DNA of 64,000 nt from Microbacterium laevaniformans. Its GTDB lineage: Bacteria; Actinomycetota; Actinomycetes; Actinomycetales; Microbacteriaceae. The notes below the pieces were generated by a model. It had not been told where the DNA came from, did not search any database, and saw only the letters and a list, made by a program, of their open reading frames with translations. Numbering within the stretch: position 1 is the first letter of the stretch; every line of letters starts with the position of its first letter. This document shows positions 18,118-25,787 of the stretch, piece after piece. The position numbers and the translations under genes were made by a program. The stretch spans positions 496,001-560,000 of the forward strand of contig NZ_JAFBCE010000001.1 in NCBI RefSeq assembly GCF_016907555.1, written 5' to 3'.

Positions 18118-18458
18118 GCGGGGTTCCTCTCCGTCGAAGCGGGCATGTCGGGGTCGGTGGTCAGCGTCTCGTCGATCAGCGCGAGGGTGCGCGTGCCATG
18201 GAGATCGCTGAAGATGTCGGTCGGGAGGAGGATCACGCGCACGAGACGCGGCGCCGCTTCGCGACGGATGCGGTCCAGGCTGCCCTGCAGGTGGGGTCCC
18301 ACGAGCACGACGTCTGCGGCGTCGATGTCGATCGGGAGCGACTGTTCGGTGCCGGCGACGGCACTGAGCTCACGCCCGGCCGCCTGCGCTGCGTGACGAA
18401 CACGCTGCGCGACGAAAGTGCTCGACGCACCCGCGCCGCACACAACGAGGATCCTCAT
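18114..18458 (-). CDS. Orphan PTS EIIB-like protein (lactose/cellobiose or ascorbate fold)
   Basis: A 114-residue single-domain protein, first gene of the PTS operon. It starts MRILVVCGAGASSTFVAQRV: a P-loop with Cys7 in the place of the phosphorylated cysteine of EIIB proteins. DVVLVGPHLQ matches the second part of the fold. GGAGG upstream supports ATG 18458. MtlA already contains its own EIIB domain and no matching EIIC or EIIA is encoded here. The protein may serve a permease elsewhere, or act as a phosphorylation-dependent signal to the divergent regulator. The fold is clear; the partner is unknown. Confidence 0.8.
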   Translation of the reverse strand: MRILVVCGAGASSTFVAQRVRHAAQAAGRELSAVAGTEQSLPIDIDAADVVLVGPHLQGSLDRIRREAAPRLVRVILLPTDIFSDLHGTRTLALIDETLTTDPDMPASTERNPA

Positions 18459-18515
18459 CGATCCGCCTCCTTCTCGGCCATTCTTGTGAAAGGCCTGGGA
18501 GGCGACAACCACACC

Positions 18516-18537
18516 TGTTTCCGCGGGGGCGGAAACA
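18516..18537. promoter_or_regulatory. Operator-like inverted repeat between the PTS operon and its regulator
   Basis: TGTTTCCGC and GCGGAAACA are exact inverse copies separated by GGGG. The site lies 58 bases upstream of the EIIB gene and 31 bases before the regulator start, so it could control both directions. Binding by the PRD regulator is inference. Confidence 0.5.
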
Positions 18538-18567
18538 CCCCGCGATCGGCGTGGTTGACTGGAGGGT

Positions 18568-20493
18568 GTGAGCAGAGCGCGACAGGACCGTGTCATCGCA
18601 CTGCTCGCGCGGGAAGGGGACTGGCTGACCGCCGCCGAGCTCGCCGACATCGTCGGCGTGACACCTCGCAGCATCCGCAGCTACGTCACCGCGCTGAACG
18701 CGCGGGTGCCCGACGGCGTCGTCGTCGAGTCGGGCCCCCTCGGCTATCGTGCGGGCGCGGATGCGCCCGCTGCGCTGCGAGCCGGAGTGGATGCCGCGAC
18801 TCCGCGGGAGCGCGTGCACCGGCTCGTGCGCCGGCTGCTGTCGGGACGGGAAGGCATCGACGTCTTCGAGACCGCCGAGGACTTCCACGTCAGTCCGGCG
18901 ACCCTCGAAGCAGACCTGGGCCGGGTCCGTGCGCTGCTGGGCGACACGGAGCTCACGCTGGAGCGCAGCGGGTCGCGCGCGCGACTGAAAGGCACGGAGA
19001 TGGCGCAGCGGCGCCTGCTGAGCCGGCTCGCGCACGACGAGACCGACGACGGCGCGTTCGACCTCGATGCCCTCCGGCGCAGCCTCGGCGCGGGATCGAT
19101 CGGTGAAGCGGTCTTCGGCCCGTTCAAAGCCGATCTCGTTTCGGGTCTGCGTGAGCTCGGCTACTTCGTCAACGAGTTCGGCATCGGCGACGTGATGATG
19201 CACGTCGCCATCACCGCCGACCGCGTCGCGCACGACCGTGCGCTGGAGACGGCCGCGCTCGATGAGACGACGCCCGCTCAGGAGCAGGTCGGGGCTCTGC
19301 TCGACACGCTGTGCGAGCGGCATCTGGGGGTGCGCCTGGGCGCGGGAGACCGTCGACACCTCGCCGCCCTCGTCCTCGGCCGCGTCGTGGCGCCCGGTCC
19401 CGGTGAGGCGGCGTCGGTCACACGAGCGGGCCTGCAGCCCGAGGTCGAGGCGGCCGTGCGCGACGTCGTGCACCGTGCGGCATCCGAGTTCCTCGTCGAC
19501 ATCGAGCACCAGGACTTCGTATTGCGCCTCGCCCTCCACGTGCAGAACCTGCGGCTGCGCGCACAGCAGCAGGCGTGGTCGCGCAACCCCCTCACCCGGT
19601 CGCTGAAGGCCACCTACCCGATGATCTTCGAGGTCGCGGTCTTTATCGCGGACGGCCTGCGGGGGCTTCTCGGCATCCCGCTCCTGGACGACGAGATCGC
19701 CTACATCGCGATGCACGTCGGCGGCCAGCTGGAACGGAGCCGTCACGCCGGCACGGTGTTGACCGCGACGATCGTGTGCCCCGGGTACTACGAACTGCAT
19801 GAACTGCTGCGATCGAGCGTGGACCGCTCGCTCGGACAGGCGGTCGACGTCGTCGGCGTCGACACACGGGCCGACCCCGACTGGCGGGCGATCGAGACCG
19901 ATCTGATCCTCACGACGATCGACCCGCCCTTCACCGGTGACGGCATCGTGCGCATCCAGCCCTTCCTCACGGAGAGCGACATCGAGCGGGTGCAGGCGGC
20001 GGCCGGACGCGTGCGCCGTGCGCGCCGCTTGGCGCGACTGCGCGATGAGCTCGGCCGCTACTTCTCCGCCGACGCCTTCATCGGGCGCGTTGCCGCGGAT
20101 GCCGACGAGGAGAGCGTCATCCGCGACCTCGGAGCCCGACTCGTCGCGCTGGGCGTCATCGATGAGGGGTACGTCCAGCGCACGCTCGAGCGCGAACGGC
20201 TGTCATCGACCGCCTTCACCGACGCGCTCGCGGTGCCCCACGCGATCGGGATGACCGCGGCGCGCACGGCGATCGCCGTGGGCATCGCCGACCCGTCCAT
20301 GGCCTGGGGCGAAGGGCGCGTGCAGGTGATCGCGATGGTGGCCTTCTCCGAGAGCGATCGCGAAGCGTTCCAGACGGTGTTCGAGCAGCTGGTCGAAGTG
20401 TTCAGCGAACGCGACAGCGTGCAGCGGATCGTCCGCCGCGGCACGTCTTTCGGACCCTTCCTCGACGAACTCGTGGCCGTCGTCGACGGCTGA
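18568..20493 (+). CDS. mtlR: PRD-domain PTS transcriptional regulator, MtlR type
   Basis: A 641-residue activator or antiterminator of the BglG/MtlR family. In order: an HTH_11 domain (about 5-60, LTAAELADIVGVTPRSIRSYV), a second Mga-like helix-turn-helix (about 80-150), two PRD domains with conserved histidines (about 175-390), an EIIB-like segment with a cysteine (IVCPGYYELHELLRSSVDRS) and a C-terminal EIIA-like domain with the phosphorylatable histidine in ALAVPHAIG. PTS proteins probably phosphorylate these sites so that mannitol availability sets activity. It diverges from the PTS operon. GTG 18568 follows TTGACT by seven bases. Confidence 0.88.
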   Translation: MSRARQDRVIALLAREGDWLTAAELADIVGVTPRSIRSYVTALNARVPDGVVVESGPLGYRAGADAPAALRAGVDAATPRERVHRLVRRLLSGREGIDVFETAEDFHVSPATLEADLGRVRALLGDTELTLERSGSRARLKGTEMAQRRLLSRLAHDETDDGAFDLDALRRSLGAGSIGEAVFGPFKADLVSGLRELGYFVNEFGIGDVMMHVAITADRVAHDRALETAALDETTPAQEQVGALLDTLCERHLGVRLGAGDRRHLAALVLGRVVAPGPGEAASVTRAGLQPEVEAAVRDVVHRAASEFLVDIEHQDFVLRLALHVQNLRLRAQQQAWSRNPLTRSLKATYPMIFEVAVFIADGLRGLLGIPLLDDEIAYIAMHVGGQLERSRHAGTVLTATIVCPGYYELHELLRSSVDRSLGQAVDVVGVDTRADPDWRAIETDLILTTIDPPFTGDGIVRIQPFLTESDIERVQAAAGRVRRARRLARLRDELGRYFSADAFIGRVAADADEESVIRDLGARLVALGVIDEGYVQRTLERERLSSTAFTDALAVPHAIGMTAARTAIAVGIADPSMAWGEGRVQVIAMVAFSESDREAFQTVFEQLVEVFSERDSVQRIVRRGTSFGPFLDELVAVVDG

Positions 20494-20526
20494 GGCAACC
20501 GGAGCCACGCCGCACACGGTATCCGC

Positions 20527-21093
20527 TCAGCGCAGCCGGGCCCGCAGGCCCTGCTTCACCGTCGGCCACTCGTGCGGGAGGATCGAGTACACGACGGTGT
20601 CGCGCAGCGTGCCGTCGGGGCCGACCCGATGGTTGCGGAGCACGCCGTCCTGCTTTGCGCCGAGGCGCTCGATCGCTGCCCGCGACTGACGGTTGTGCCA
20701 GTGCGTGCAGAACTGCACGGCGATCACGTGGCACTGCTCGAACGCGTGCTCCAGCAGCAGGAGCTTGGCGGCCGTGTTCACACCGGTGCGCTGCACCGTC
20801 GGCGACAACCACGTGTAGCCGATCTCCACCCGCGGACTGTCCAGGTCGATGGTGCAGAACGTCGTCATCCCCACGGCCACGCCGCCGACCACGACGGCGA
20901 ACGGGTTCATGCGCCCGGCGTCGCGTTCGGCGAGCCGGTGGATGATGTCTGCGCTCGCGTCTGACGGAACGGAGGTGTACCAGGCGTACTGCAGCCCCTC
21001 GCGGGCACGTTGCAGCTCGCCCGCGTGGTCCGCCCGCAGCGGCTCCAGCCGCACATGCTCGTTCTCGAGGACGACGGAATCGGTCAGCAGCAC
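20527..21093 (-). CDS. GNAT acetyltransferase, RimJ/RimL type
   Basis: A 188-residue GNAT-fold protein with the layout of RimJ/RimL N-acetyltransferases. VRLEPLRADHAGEL opens the fold. VEIGYTWLSPTVQRTGVNTAAKLLLLEHAFE is the acetyl-CoA-binding strand and helix. THWHNRQSRAAIERLGAKQDG is the typical C-terminal motif. The substrate cannot be told from sequence. It is convergent with mtlR. TAGGGT six bases before GTG 21093 indicates a leaderless mRNA. Confidence 0.88.
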   Translation of the reverse strand: MLLTDSVVLENEHVRLEPLRADHAGELQRAREGLQYAWYTSVPSDASADIIHRLAERDAGRMNPFAVVVGGVAVGMTTFCTIDLDSPRVEIGYTWLSPTVQRTGVNTAAKLLLLEHAFEQCHVIAVQFCTHWHNRQSRAAIERLGAKQDGVLRNHRVGPDGTLRDTVVYSILPHEWPTVKQGLRARLR

Positions 21094-21099
21094 GCCCCC

Positions 21100-21105
21100 A
21101 CCCTA
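21100..21105 (-). promoter_or_regulatory. -10 box TAGGGT of the acetyltransferase gene
   Basis: TAGGGT on the minus strand ends six bases before the GTG at 21093; no Shine-Dalgarno is present. Confidence 0.6.
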
Positions 21106-21126
21106 TCCGCGTGCTCTTTCCCCTTC

Positions 21127-21212
21127 CCCGAGCCGCCATCATGCGACCGAGCCGCCACGATTCGCCGCGCAACGTCGTGGCGGCTCGGTCGAAACGTGGC
21201 GACTCGGCGGGG
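21127..21212. repeat. Nested palindrome with a perfect 17-bp stem
   Basis: CGACCGAGCCGCCACGA (21144-21160) pairs exactly with 21175-21191 around a 14-base loop. Outside it, CCCCGAGCCGCCA and TGGCGACTCGGCGGGG form an imperfect second copy of nearly the same arms. The element lies between the end of the phosphohexomutase gene and the start of the acetyltransferase gene, both on the minus strand. Confidence 0.8.
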
Positions 21213-21228
21213 TGAGAGGCGAGGCGGG

Positions 21229-22911
21229 TCAGAGGAGGAGGGTGCGGGTGGCGGCATCCAGGGCGGCGAGCCGTTCCTGCGCGTCTGCGGCCGAGGTGCC
21301 GCGCACGTCCAGGTACGCCTTGAGCTTGGGCTCGGTGCCGCTCGGGCGCACGATCAGACGCGACCCGTCCTCCAGCCACAGCCGCAGGACGTCGCTGGGC
21401 GGCACGCCGCCGGCGCCGGTGAGAAGGTCGTCGATGCCGGTCACCGCGACCGCGCCCACCCGAGCGGGCGGAGCCTGGCGAAGCGCCGACATGATGCGCC
21501 CGATCACCGACAGGTCCTCGACGCGCAGCGAGACCTGGCCCGACGCGAAGAAGCCGAACGTCTCCTGGAAGCTGCGCAGCAGATCGGTGAGGCTCTCACC
21601 GCGCTCACGTGCCTCGGCGATCATGCCGAGAATCGCCACGGCGGCGGAGATGCCGTCCTTGTCGCGCACCGTCTCCGGGTTGACCAGGTACCCGAGCGCC
21701 TCCTCGAAGCCGTACAGGATGCCGGGTGCGCGCGAGATCCACTTGAAGCCCGTCAGCGTCGCGTGGAAGTCGAGACCGTAGTGCTCGGCGACGGTCTGCA
21801 GGCCCGGAGAGGACACCAACGAGCAGGCCAGCGACCCCGTCTCACCGCGTTCGCCGGCGCGGGCCGCGGCGCGCCAGCCCAGCAGCAGCCCGATCTCGTT
21901 GCCGGTCAGGCGCCGCCAGCCGCCGGGGGCTTTCTCATCGGGGAGGGCCACGGCCAGTCGATCGGCGTCCGGGTCGTTGGCGATCACGAAGTCGGCACCG
22001 ACGGCGCGCGCCGTCTCGAACGCGAGATCCATCGCCCCCGGCTCCTCCGGATTGGGGAAGGCCACGGTCGGGAAGCGCCCGTCGGGCGCGATCTGCGCCT
22101 CCACGACACGGGGTCGGGGATAGCCGGCGACGTCGAGGATCGCGTGCAGGGTCTCTGAGCCCACGCCGTGCATGGCTGTGTACACCCAGTTCATGCCGGC
22201 GGCGCCCGCGGTGGCGGGGGCGACGGCCGCGGTGGCGGCGACGTAGGCGGTGATGACGGACTCGTCCGCGACCTCGTACGCGGCGCGAGCCAGGTCGGGG
22301 ACCGCCGAGGTCGCCGCGATCCGGTCGATGTGCGCCGCGATCTCGGCGTCGGCGGGGGAGACGATCTGTGAGCCGTGGTCGGCGCCGCCGAGGTACACCT
22401 TGTAGCCGTTGTCGTCCGGCGGGTTGTGCGACGCCGTCACCATGACGCCGGCGGCGGCGTCGAGATGGCGCACCGCGAAGGCCAGCACCGGGGTGGGAAG
22501 CATCCGCGGAAGCAGCACCGCGCGCAGGCCCGCGCCGGCGAACAGCTCCGCCGAGTCCCGGGCGAACACGTCCGAGTTGCGGCGGCCGTCGTAGCCGATG
22601 ACCACGAGCGGCGTCGTTCCCGGCGCCGCCTTTTCACGCAGGTAGGCGGCGAAGCCCGCCGCGGCCTGAGAAACCAGCACCCGGTTCATGCGGTTGCTGC
22701 CTGCTCCGAGGCGTCCGCGCAGACCCGCGGTGCCGAACTGCAGGCGGGTGCCGAAACGGTCGGCGAGCTCGGCGGATGCCGCCTCATCGCCATCCGCTGC
22801 GGCATCCACGATGGCGGTCAGCTCCGCGCGTGTCAGCTCATCGGGGTCCTGCGCGAGCCAGGCGCGCGCCGCGTCGAGCACGGTCGTCCCCGCGGCATCC
22901 GCGCCGCTCAC
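21229..22911 (-). CDS. Phospho-sugar mutase (phosphoglucomutase/phosphomannomutase/phosphopentomutase family)
   Basis: A 560-residue alpha-D-phosphohexomutase. The four functional motifs are present: phosphoserine loop GVMVTASHNPPDDNGYKVY, metal site VIANDPDADRLAV, sugar loop GFEEALGYLV and phosphate-binding RPSGTEPKLKAYL. The GTAGLRG motif near residue 49 starts domain 1. GTG 22911 overlaps the stop of the purine nucleoside phosphorylase gene by four bases (GTGA). That pairing suggests the enzyme interconverts ribose-1- and ribose-5-phosphate released by nucleoside cleavage, although glucose-1-phosphate is also possible. Confidence 0.9.
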   Translation of the reverse strand: MSGADAAGTTVLDAARAWLAQDPDELTRAELTAIVDAAADGDEAASAELADRFGTRLQFGTAGLRGRLGAGSNRMNRVLVSQAAAGFAAYLREKAAPGTTPLVVIGYDGRRNSDVFARDSAELFAGAGLRAVLLPRMLPTPVLAFAVRHLDAAAGVMVTASHNPPDDNGYKVYLGGADHGSQIVSPADAEIAAHIDRIAATSAVPDLARAAYEVADESVITAYVAATAAVAPATAGAAGMNWVYTAMHGVGSETLHAILDVAGYPRPRVVEAQIAPDGRFPTVAFPNPEEPGAMDLAFETARAVGADFVIANDPDADRLAVALPDEKAPGGWRRLTGNEIGLLLGWRAAARAGERGETGSLACSLVSSPGLQTVAEHYGLDFHATLTGFKWISRAPGILYGFEEALGYLVNPETVRDKDGISAAVAILGMIAEARERGESLTDLLRSFQETFGFFASGQVSLRVEDLSVIGRIMSALRQAPPARVGAVAVTGIDDLLTGAGGVPPSDVLRLWLEDGSRLIVRPSGTEPKLKAYLDVRGTSAADAQERLAALDAATRTLLL

Positions 22912-23741
22912 AGCTGCCCGATCACGCGAGCCAGCAGCGCGGAGATCACGGGCTCGGCGGCCTGGCCGGCCTCGATCACCTCGGCGTGGCTGAGCGGGGT
23001 CTTCTGGATGCCGGCGGCGAGGTTGGTGATGAGGGAGAAGCCGAGCACCTCCATGCCGGCCTGACGGGCGGCGATCGCCTCCAGCGCCGTCGACATTCCG
23101 ACGATGTGGCCGCCGATCGCCTTGGCCATCTGCACCTCCGCCGGCGTCTCGTAGTGGGGACCGCGGAACTGGCAGTACACCCCTTCGTCGAGCGTCGGAT
23201 CGACCGTGCGGGCGAGCTCTCGCAGACGCGAGGAGTACAGGTCGGTGAGGTCGATGAACGTCGCGCCCTCCAAGGGCGAATCGGCGGTCAGGTTGATGTG
23301 GTCGCTGATGAGCACCGGGGTGCCCGGCGTCCACGTCTCTTTGATGCCGCCGGCGCCGTTGGTGAGCACCATCGTCGCGGCACCCGTGGCGGCGGCCGTG
23401 CGAACGCTGTGCACGACCCGGCGCACGCCGTGGCCCTCGTAGTAGTGCGTGCGCGCGCCGATCACGAGCACCCGCTTGCCCGTGGGGGTCAGGATGCTGC
23501 GGATCGATCCGACGTGGCCGGCCAGCGCCGGCGCGCTGAAGCCGGTGACCTCGATCGCGGGAATCGTCGCCGTCGTCTCGCCGACGAGGTCGGCGGCCTT
23601 GCCCCAGCCGCTGCCGAGCGTGAGCGCGATGTCGTGCCGCTCGACGCCGGTCAGGCGTGCGATATCGGCGGCGGCCTGCGCGGCCACCTCGAACGGGTCG
23701 GCGGAGGGGTCGTCGAGCGGGTTGGTGTTCATGTCGGACAT
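22908..23741 (-). CDS. Purine-nucleoside phosphorylase (trimeric type)
   Basis: A 277-residue phosphorylase that splits purine nucleosides with phosphate into base and pentose-1-phosphate. Motifs of the trimeric PNP/MTAP family: LTLGSGWG (phosphate-binding serine), GARTHYYEGHG, LTNGAGGI, GPHYETPAEV and GMSTALEAIAAR. LITNLAAG holds the purine-binding asparagine. It is translationally coupled to the phospho-sugar mutase. The -10 TAGAGT six bases before ATG 23741 selects this start over the in-frame ATG three codons later. Confidence 0.94.
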   Translation of the reverse strand: MSDMNTNPLDDPSADPFEVAAQAAADIARLTGVERHDIALTLGSGWGKAADLVGETTATIPAIEVTGFSAPALAGHVGSIRSILTPTGKRVLVIGARTHYYEGHGVRRVVHSVRTAAATGAATMVLTNGAGGIKETWTPGTPVLISDHINLTADSPLEGATFIDLTDLYSSRLRELARTVDPTLDEGVYCQFRGPHYETPAEVQMAKAIGGHIVGMSTALEAIAARQAGMEVLGFSLITNLAAGIQKTPLSHAEVIEAGQAAEPVISALLARVIGQL

Positions 23742-23747
23742 GTTCCC

Positions 23748-23753
23748 ACTCTA
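23748..23753 (-). promoter_or_regulatory. -10 box TAGAGT of the purine-nucleoside phosphorylase operon
   Basis: TAGAGT on the minus strand ends six bases before the ATG at 23741. Confidence 0.6.
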
Positions 23754-23847
23754 GGAACCGCGGCCTCGGCGGGCCACTCGCGCGCGGGTGATCTCGTGCC
23801 CTCGGCGCGGGGCGCAGGCGGTGGTGGGGGCCTGAGAGAATGGAGCA

Positions 23848-25299
23848 ATGTCCTCGAGCTTCGTGAACACCCAGTCGGTCGCCGTCCTCGGGGGCGGCCC
23901 CGGAGGCTACGAAGCGGCGCTCGCGGCTGCGCAGCTCGGCGCCGACGTCACTCTCGTGGAGCGCGCGGGGGTCGGTGGGGCGGCCGTCATCACCGACGTC
24001 GTCCCTTCGAAGAGCCTCATCGCGACGGCAGATGCCGCGGTCGCCATCTCGGAGGCCTCCGACCTCGGCGTGCAGTTCTTCGCGAAGGGCGAGAGCGGCG
24101 TCGCGCTCAAGCCCGAGGTTGCGATCAACCTCGCCGCCGTCAACAAGCGCCTGCTCTCGCTCGCTCGCCAGCAGTCCGATGACATGCGCGCGCAGCTGGT
24201 CGATGCCGGCGTGCGCATCATCTCCGGGCACGGGCGCCTGGACGGACACCACGCGATCGTCGTCGCCACCGGTCCCGGCGGCACCGATTTCGATCGCGTC
24301 GAGGCCGACACCCTGGTCGTCGCCGTCGGAGCGTCACCACGAGAGCTTCCCACCGCCCGCCCGGATGGCGAGCGGATCCTCACGTGGACGCAGCTGTACG
24401 ACATGAAGGCGCTTCCCGAGCACCTCATCGTCGTCGGCTCCGGCGTCACCGGCGCCGAGTTCGCCTCCGCCTACATGAACCTCGGGGCGAAGGTGACGCT
24501 CATCTCCAGCCGCGACCAGGTGCTCCCGGGCGAGGATGCCGACGCCGCCGCCGTCCTCGAGAAGGTCTTCACCCGCGGTGGAATGACGGTGCTGTCGAAA
24601 TCACGGGCCGAGGGGGTCGAGCGCACCGCTGAGGGCGTCGTCGTCTCGCTCTCGGACGGGCGCACGGTCGAAGGCAGCCACTGCCTGCTCGCCGTCGGCT
24701 CGATTCCGAACACCGCCGGCATCGGCCTCGAGGATGCCGGGGTGCAGTTGACCGCGTCCGGCCACATCCGCGTCAATCGCGTCGCCCGCACGTCGGTGCC
24801 GAACATCTACGCGGCCGGCGACTGCACGACCTTCGTTCCGCTGGCCTCGGTGGCCTCCATGCAGGGTCGCACCGCGATCTTCCACGCGCTCGGCGACACC
24901 GTCATACCGCTGGAGCGTCGCCGCATCACCGCGAACATCTTCACGGCGCCCGAGATCGCCACCGTCGGCCGTCAGGAGAAGGACCTGGAGACGGGCGCCA
25001 TCAACGGCTATGTCTACAAGCTGCCCCTCGCGGCGAACGCCCGCGCGAAGATGATGGGCATCACCGACGGCTTCGTCAAGATCGTCGCGCGCGAGGGCAG
25101 CGGCACCGTCATCGGCGGCGTCATCGTCGCCCCGCGTGCCTCCGAGCTCATCTACCCGATCGCCATCGCCGTCGAGCGTCGACTGACCGTCGATCAGGTC
25201 TCGCGCGTGTTCGCCGTCTTCCCCTCGCTGAGCGCGTCGATCACCGACGCGACCCGGGCGATGCACCTCGTCAACCGCGACGACGACTTCTTCGGCTGA
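23848..25299 (+). CDS. lpdA: NAD(P)H-quinone-reductase-type flavoprotein (LpdA-like, no redox disulfide)
   Basis: A 483-residue member of the dihydrolipoamide dehydrogenase/mercuric reductase superfamily. The FAD motif is VLGGGPGGYEAALAA (13-27), the NAD motif VVGSGVTGAEFASAY and the second FAD motif NIYAAGDCT. Where true lipoamide dehydrogenases have GTCLNVGCIPSK, this protein reads GGAAVITDVVPSK, so both redox cysteines are missing. It closely resembles mycobacterial LpdA (Rv3303c), which works as a quinone reductase rather than in keto-acid dehydrogenase complexes. The gene stands alone. GAGAAT six bases before the ATG suggests leaderless translation. Confidence 0.88.
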   Translation: MSSSFVNTQSVAVLGGGPGGYEAALAAAQLGADVTLVERAGVGGAAVITDVVPSKSLIATADAAVAISEASDLGVQFFAKGESGVALKPEVAINLAAVNKRLLSLARQQSDDMRAQLVDAGVRIISGHGRLDGHHAIVVATGPGGTDFDRVEADTLVVAVGASPRELPTARPDGERILTWTQLYDMKALPEHLIVVGSGVTGAEFASAYMNLGAKVTLISSRDQVLPGEDADAAAVLEKVFTRGGMTVLSKSRAEGVERTAEGVVVSLSDGRTVEGSHCLLAVGSIPNTAGIGLEDAGVQLTASGHIRVNRVARTSVPNIYAAGDCTTFVPLASVASMQGRTAIFHALGDTVIPLERRRITANIFTAPEIATVGRQEKDLETGAINGYVYKLPLAANARAKMMGITDGFVKIVAREGSGTVIGGVIVAPRASELIYPIAIAVERRLTVDQVSRVFAVFPSLSASITDATRAMHLVNRDDDFFG

Positions 25300-25335
25300 G
25301 CGCTCTCGCCGCCGGCTCGCGCGTTCGCGCGCCTC

Positions 25336-25785
25336 TTACCGCTGCAGCTGCGCGGTCCAGACGCCCTCGCCGTCCGAGGAGGTGGCAGAGACGGTGAACG
25401 AGGTGAGCTTCTGCATCGCGGTGGGAATGGCGATGGGGGTGCGCAGCGCGCCGTTCTGACAGACGATGTCCTGCTGTGTCCCCACGGTCGAGCTTCCCGC
25501 GACGTAGATGAGCGCGAACTCGGCGCGCGCGGCGCCGATGCAGCGCAGCTCCACGGCGCGAAACGCCGTCGCGGGGGAGAACTCGAGAGTGACGCCGCGC
25601 GCGGCGGAGGCTGTGATCGGGGCGCTCGCGGCCGTGTTCGGGGTCGTGCCCACGATCGCGGTCGACCATGCGGTCCACGCCGCGCGGTCGGCATCCGACG
25701 GGCCGGTGCTGCATCCGGCCAGGGTGAGAGCCAGGAGGCAGGCCGCGCCCGTCGCCAGGATCGGACGTGAGCGGGCCGGACGCAT
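25336..25785 (-). CDS. Small secreted lipoprotein of unknown function
   Basis: A 149-residue protein with a lipoprotein signal peptide: positive start MRPARSRP, hydrophobic core, then the lipobox LTLAGC with Cys25. The mature part (about 125 residues) has two further cysteines (RCIGA and IVCQNG) that could form a disulfide, and looks like a small beta-rich domain. I do not recognise the family. The ATG lies two bases after the stop of the biotin carboxylase gene, so the two are probably cotranscribed. Confidence 0.75.
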   Translation of the reverse strand: MRPARSRPILATGAACLLALTLAGCSTGPSDADRAAWTAWSTAIVGTTPNTAASAPITASAARGVTLEFSPATAFRAVELRCIGAARAEFALIYVAGSSTVGTQQDIVCQNGALRTPIAIPTAMQKLTSFTVSATSSDGEGVWTAQLQR

Positions 25786-25787
25786 GA

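Noticed and set aside
21229-24252. Single 1007-codon open frame spanning phosphohexomutase, PNP and the start of lpdA
   Set aside because: Only residues from GTG 22911 onward are meaningful; the upstream part is an out-of-frame reading of PNP. The 4-base GTGA overlap marks the true gene border.
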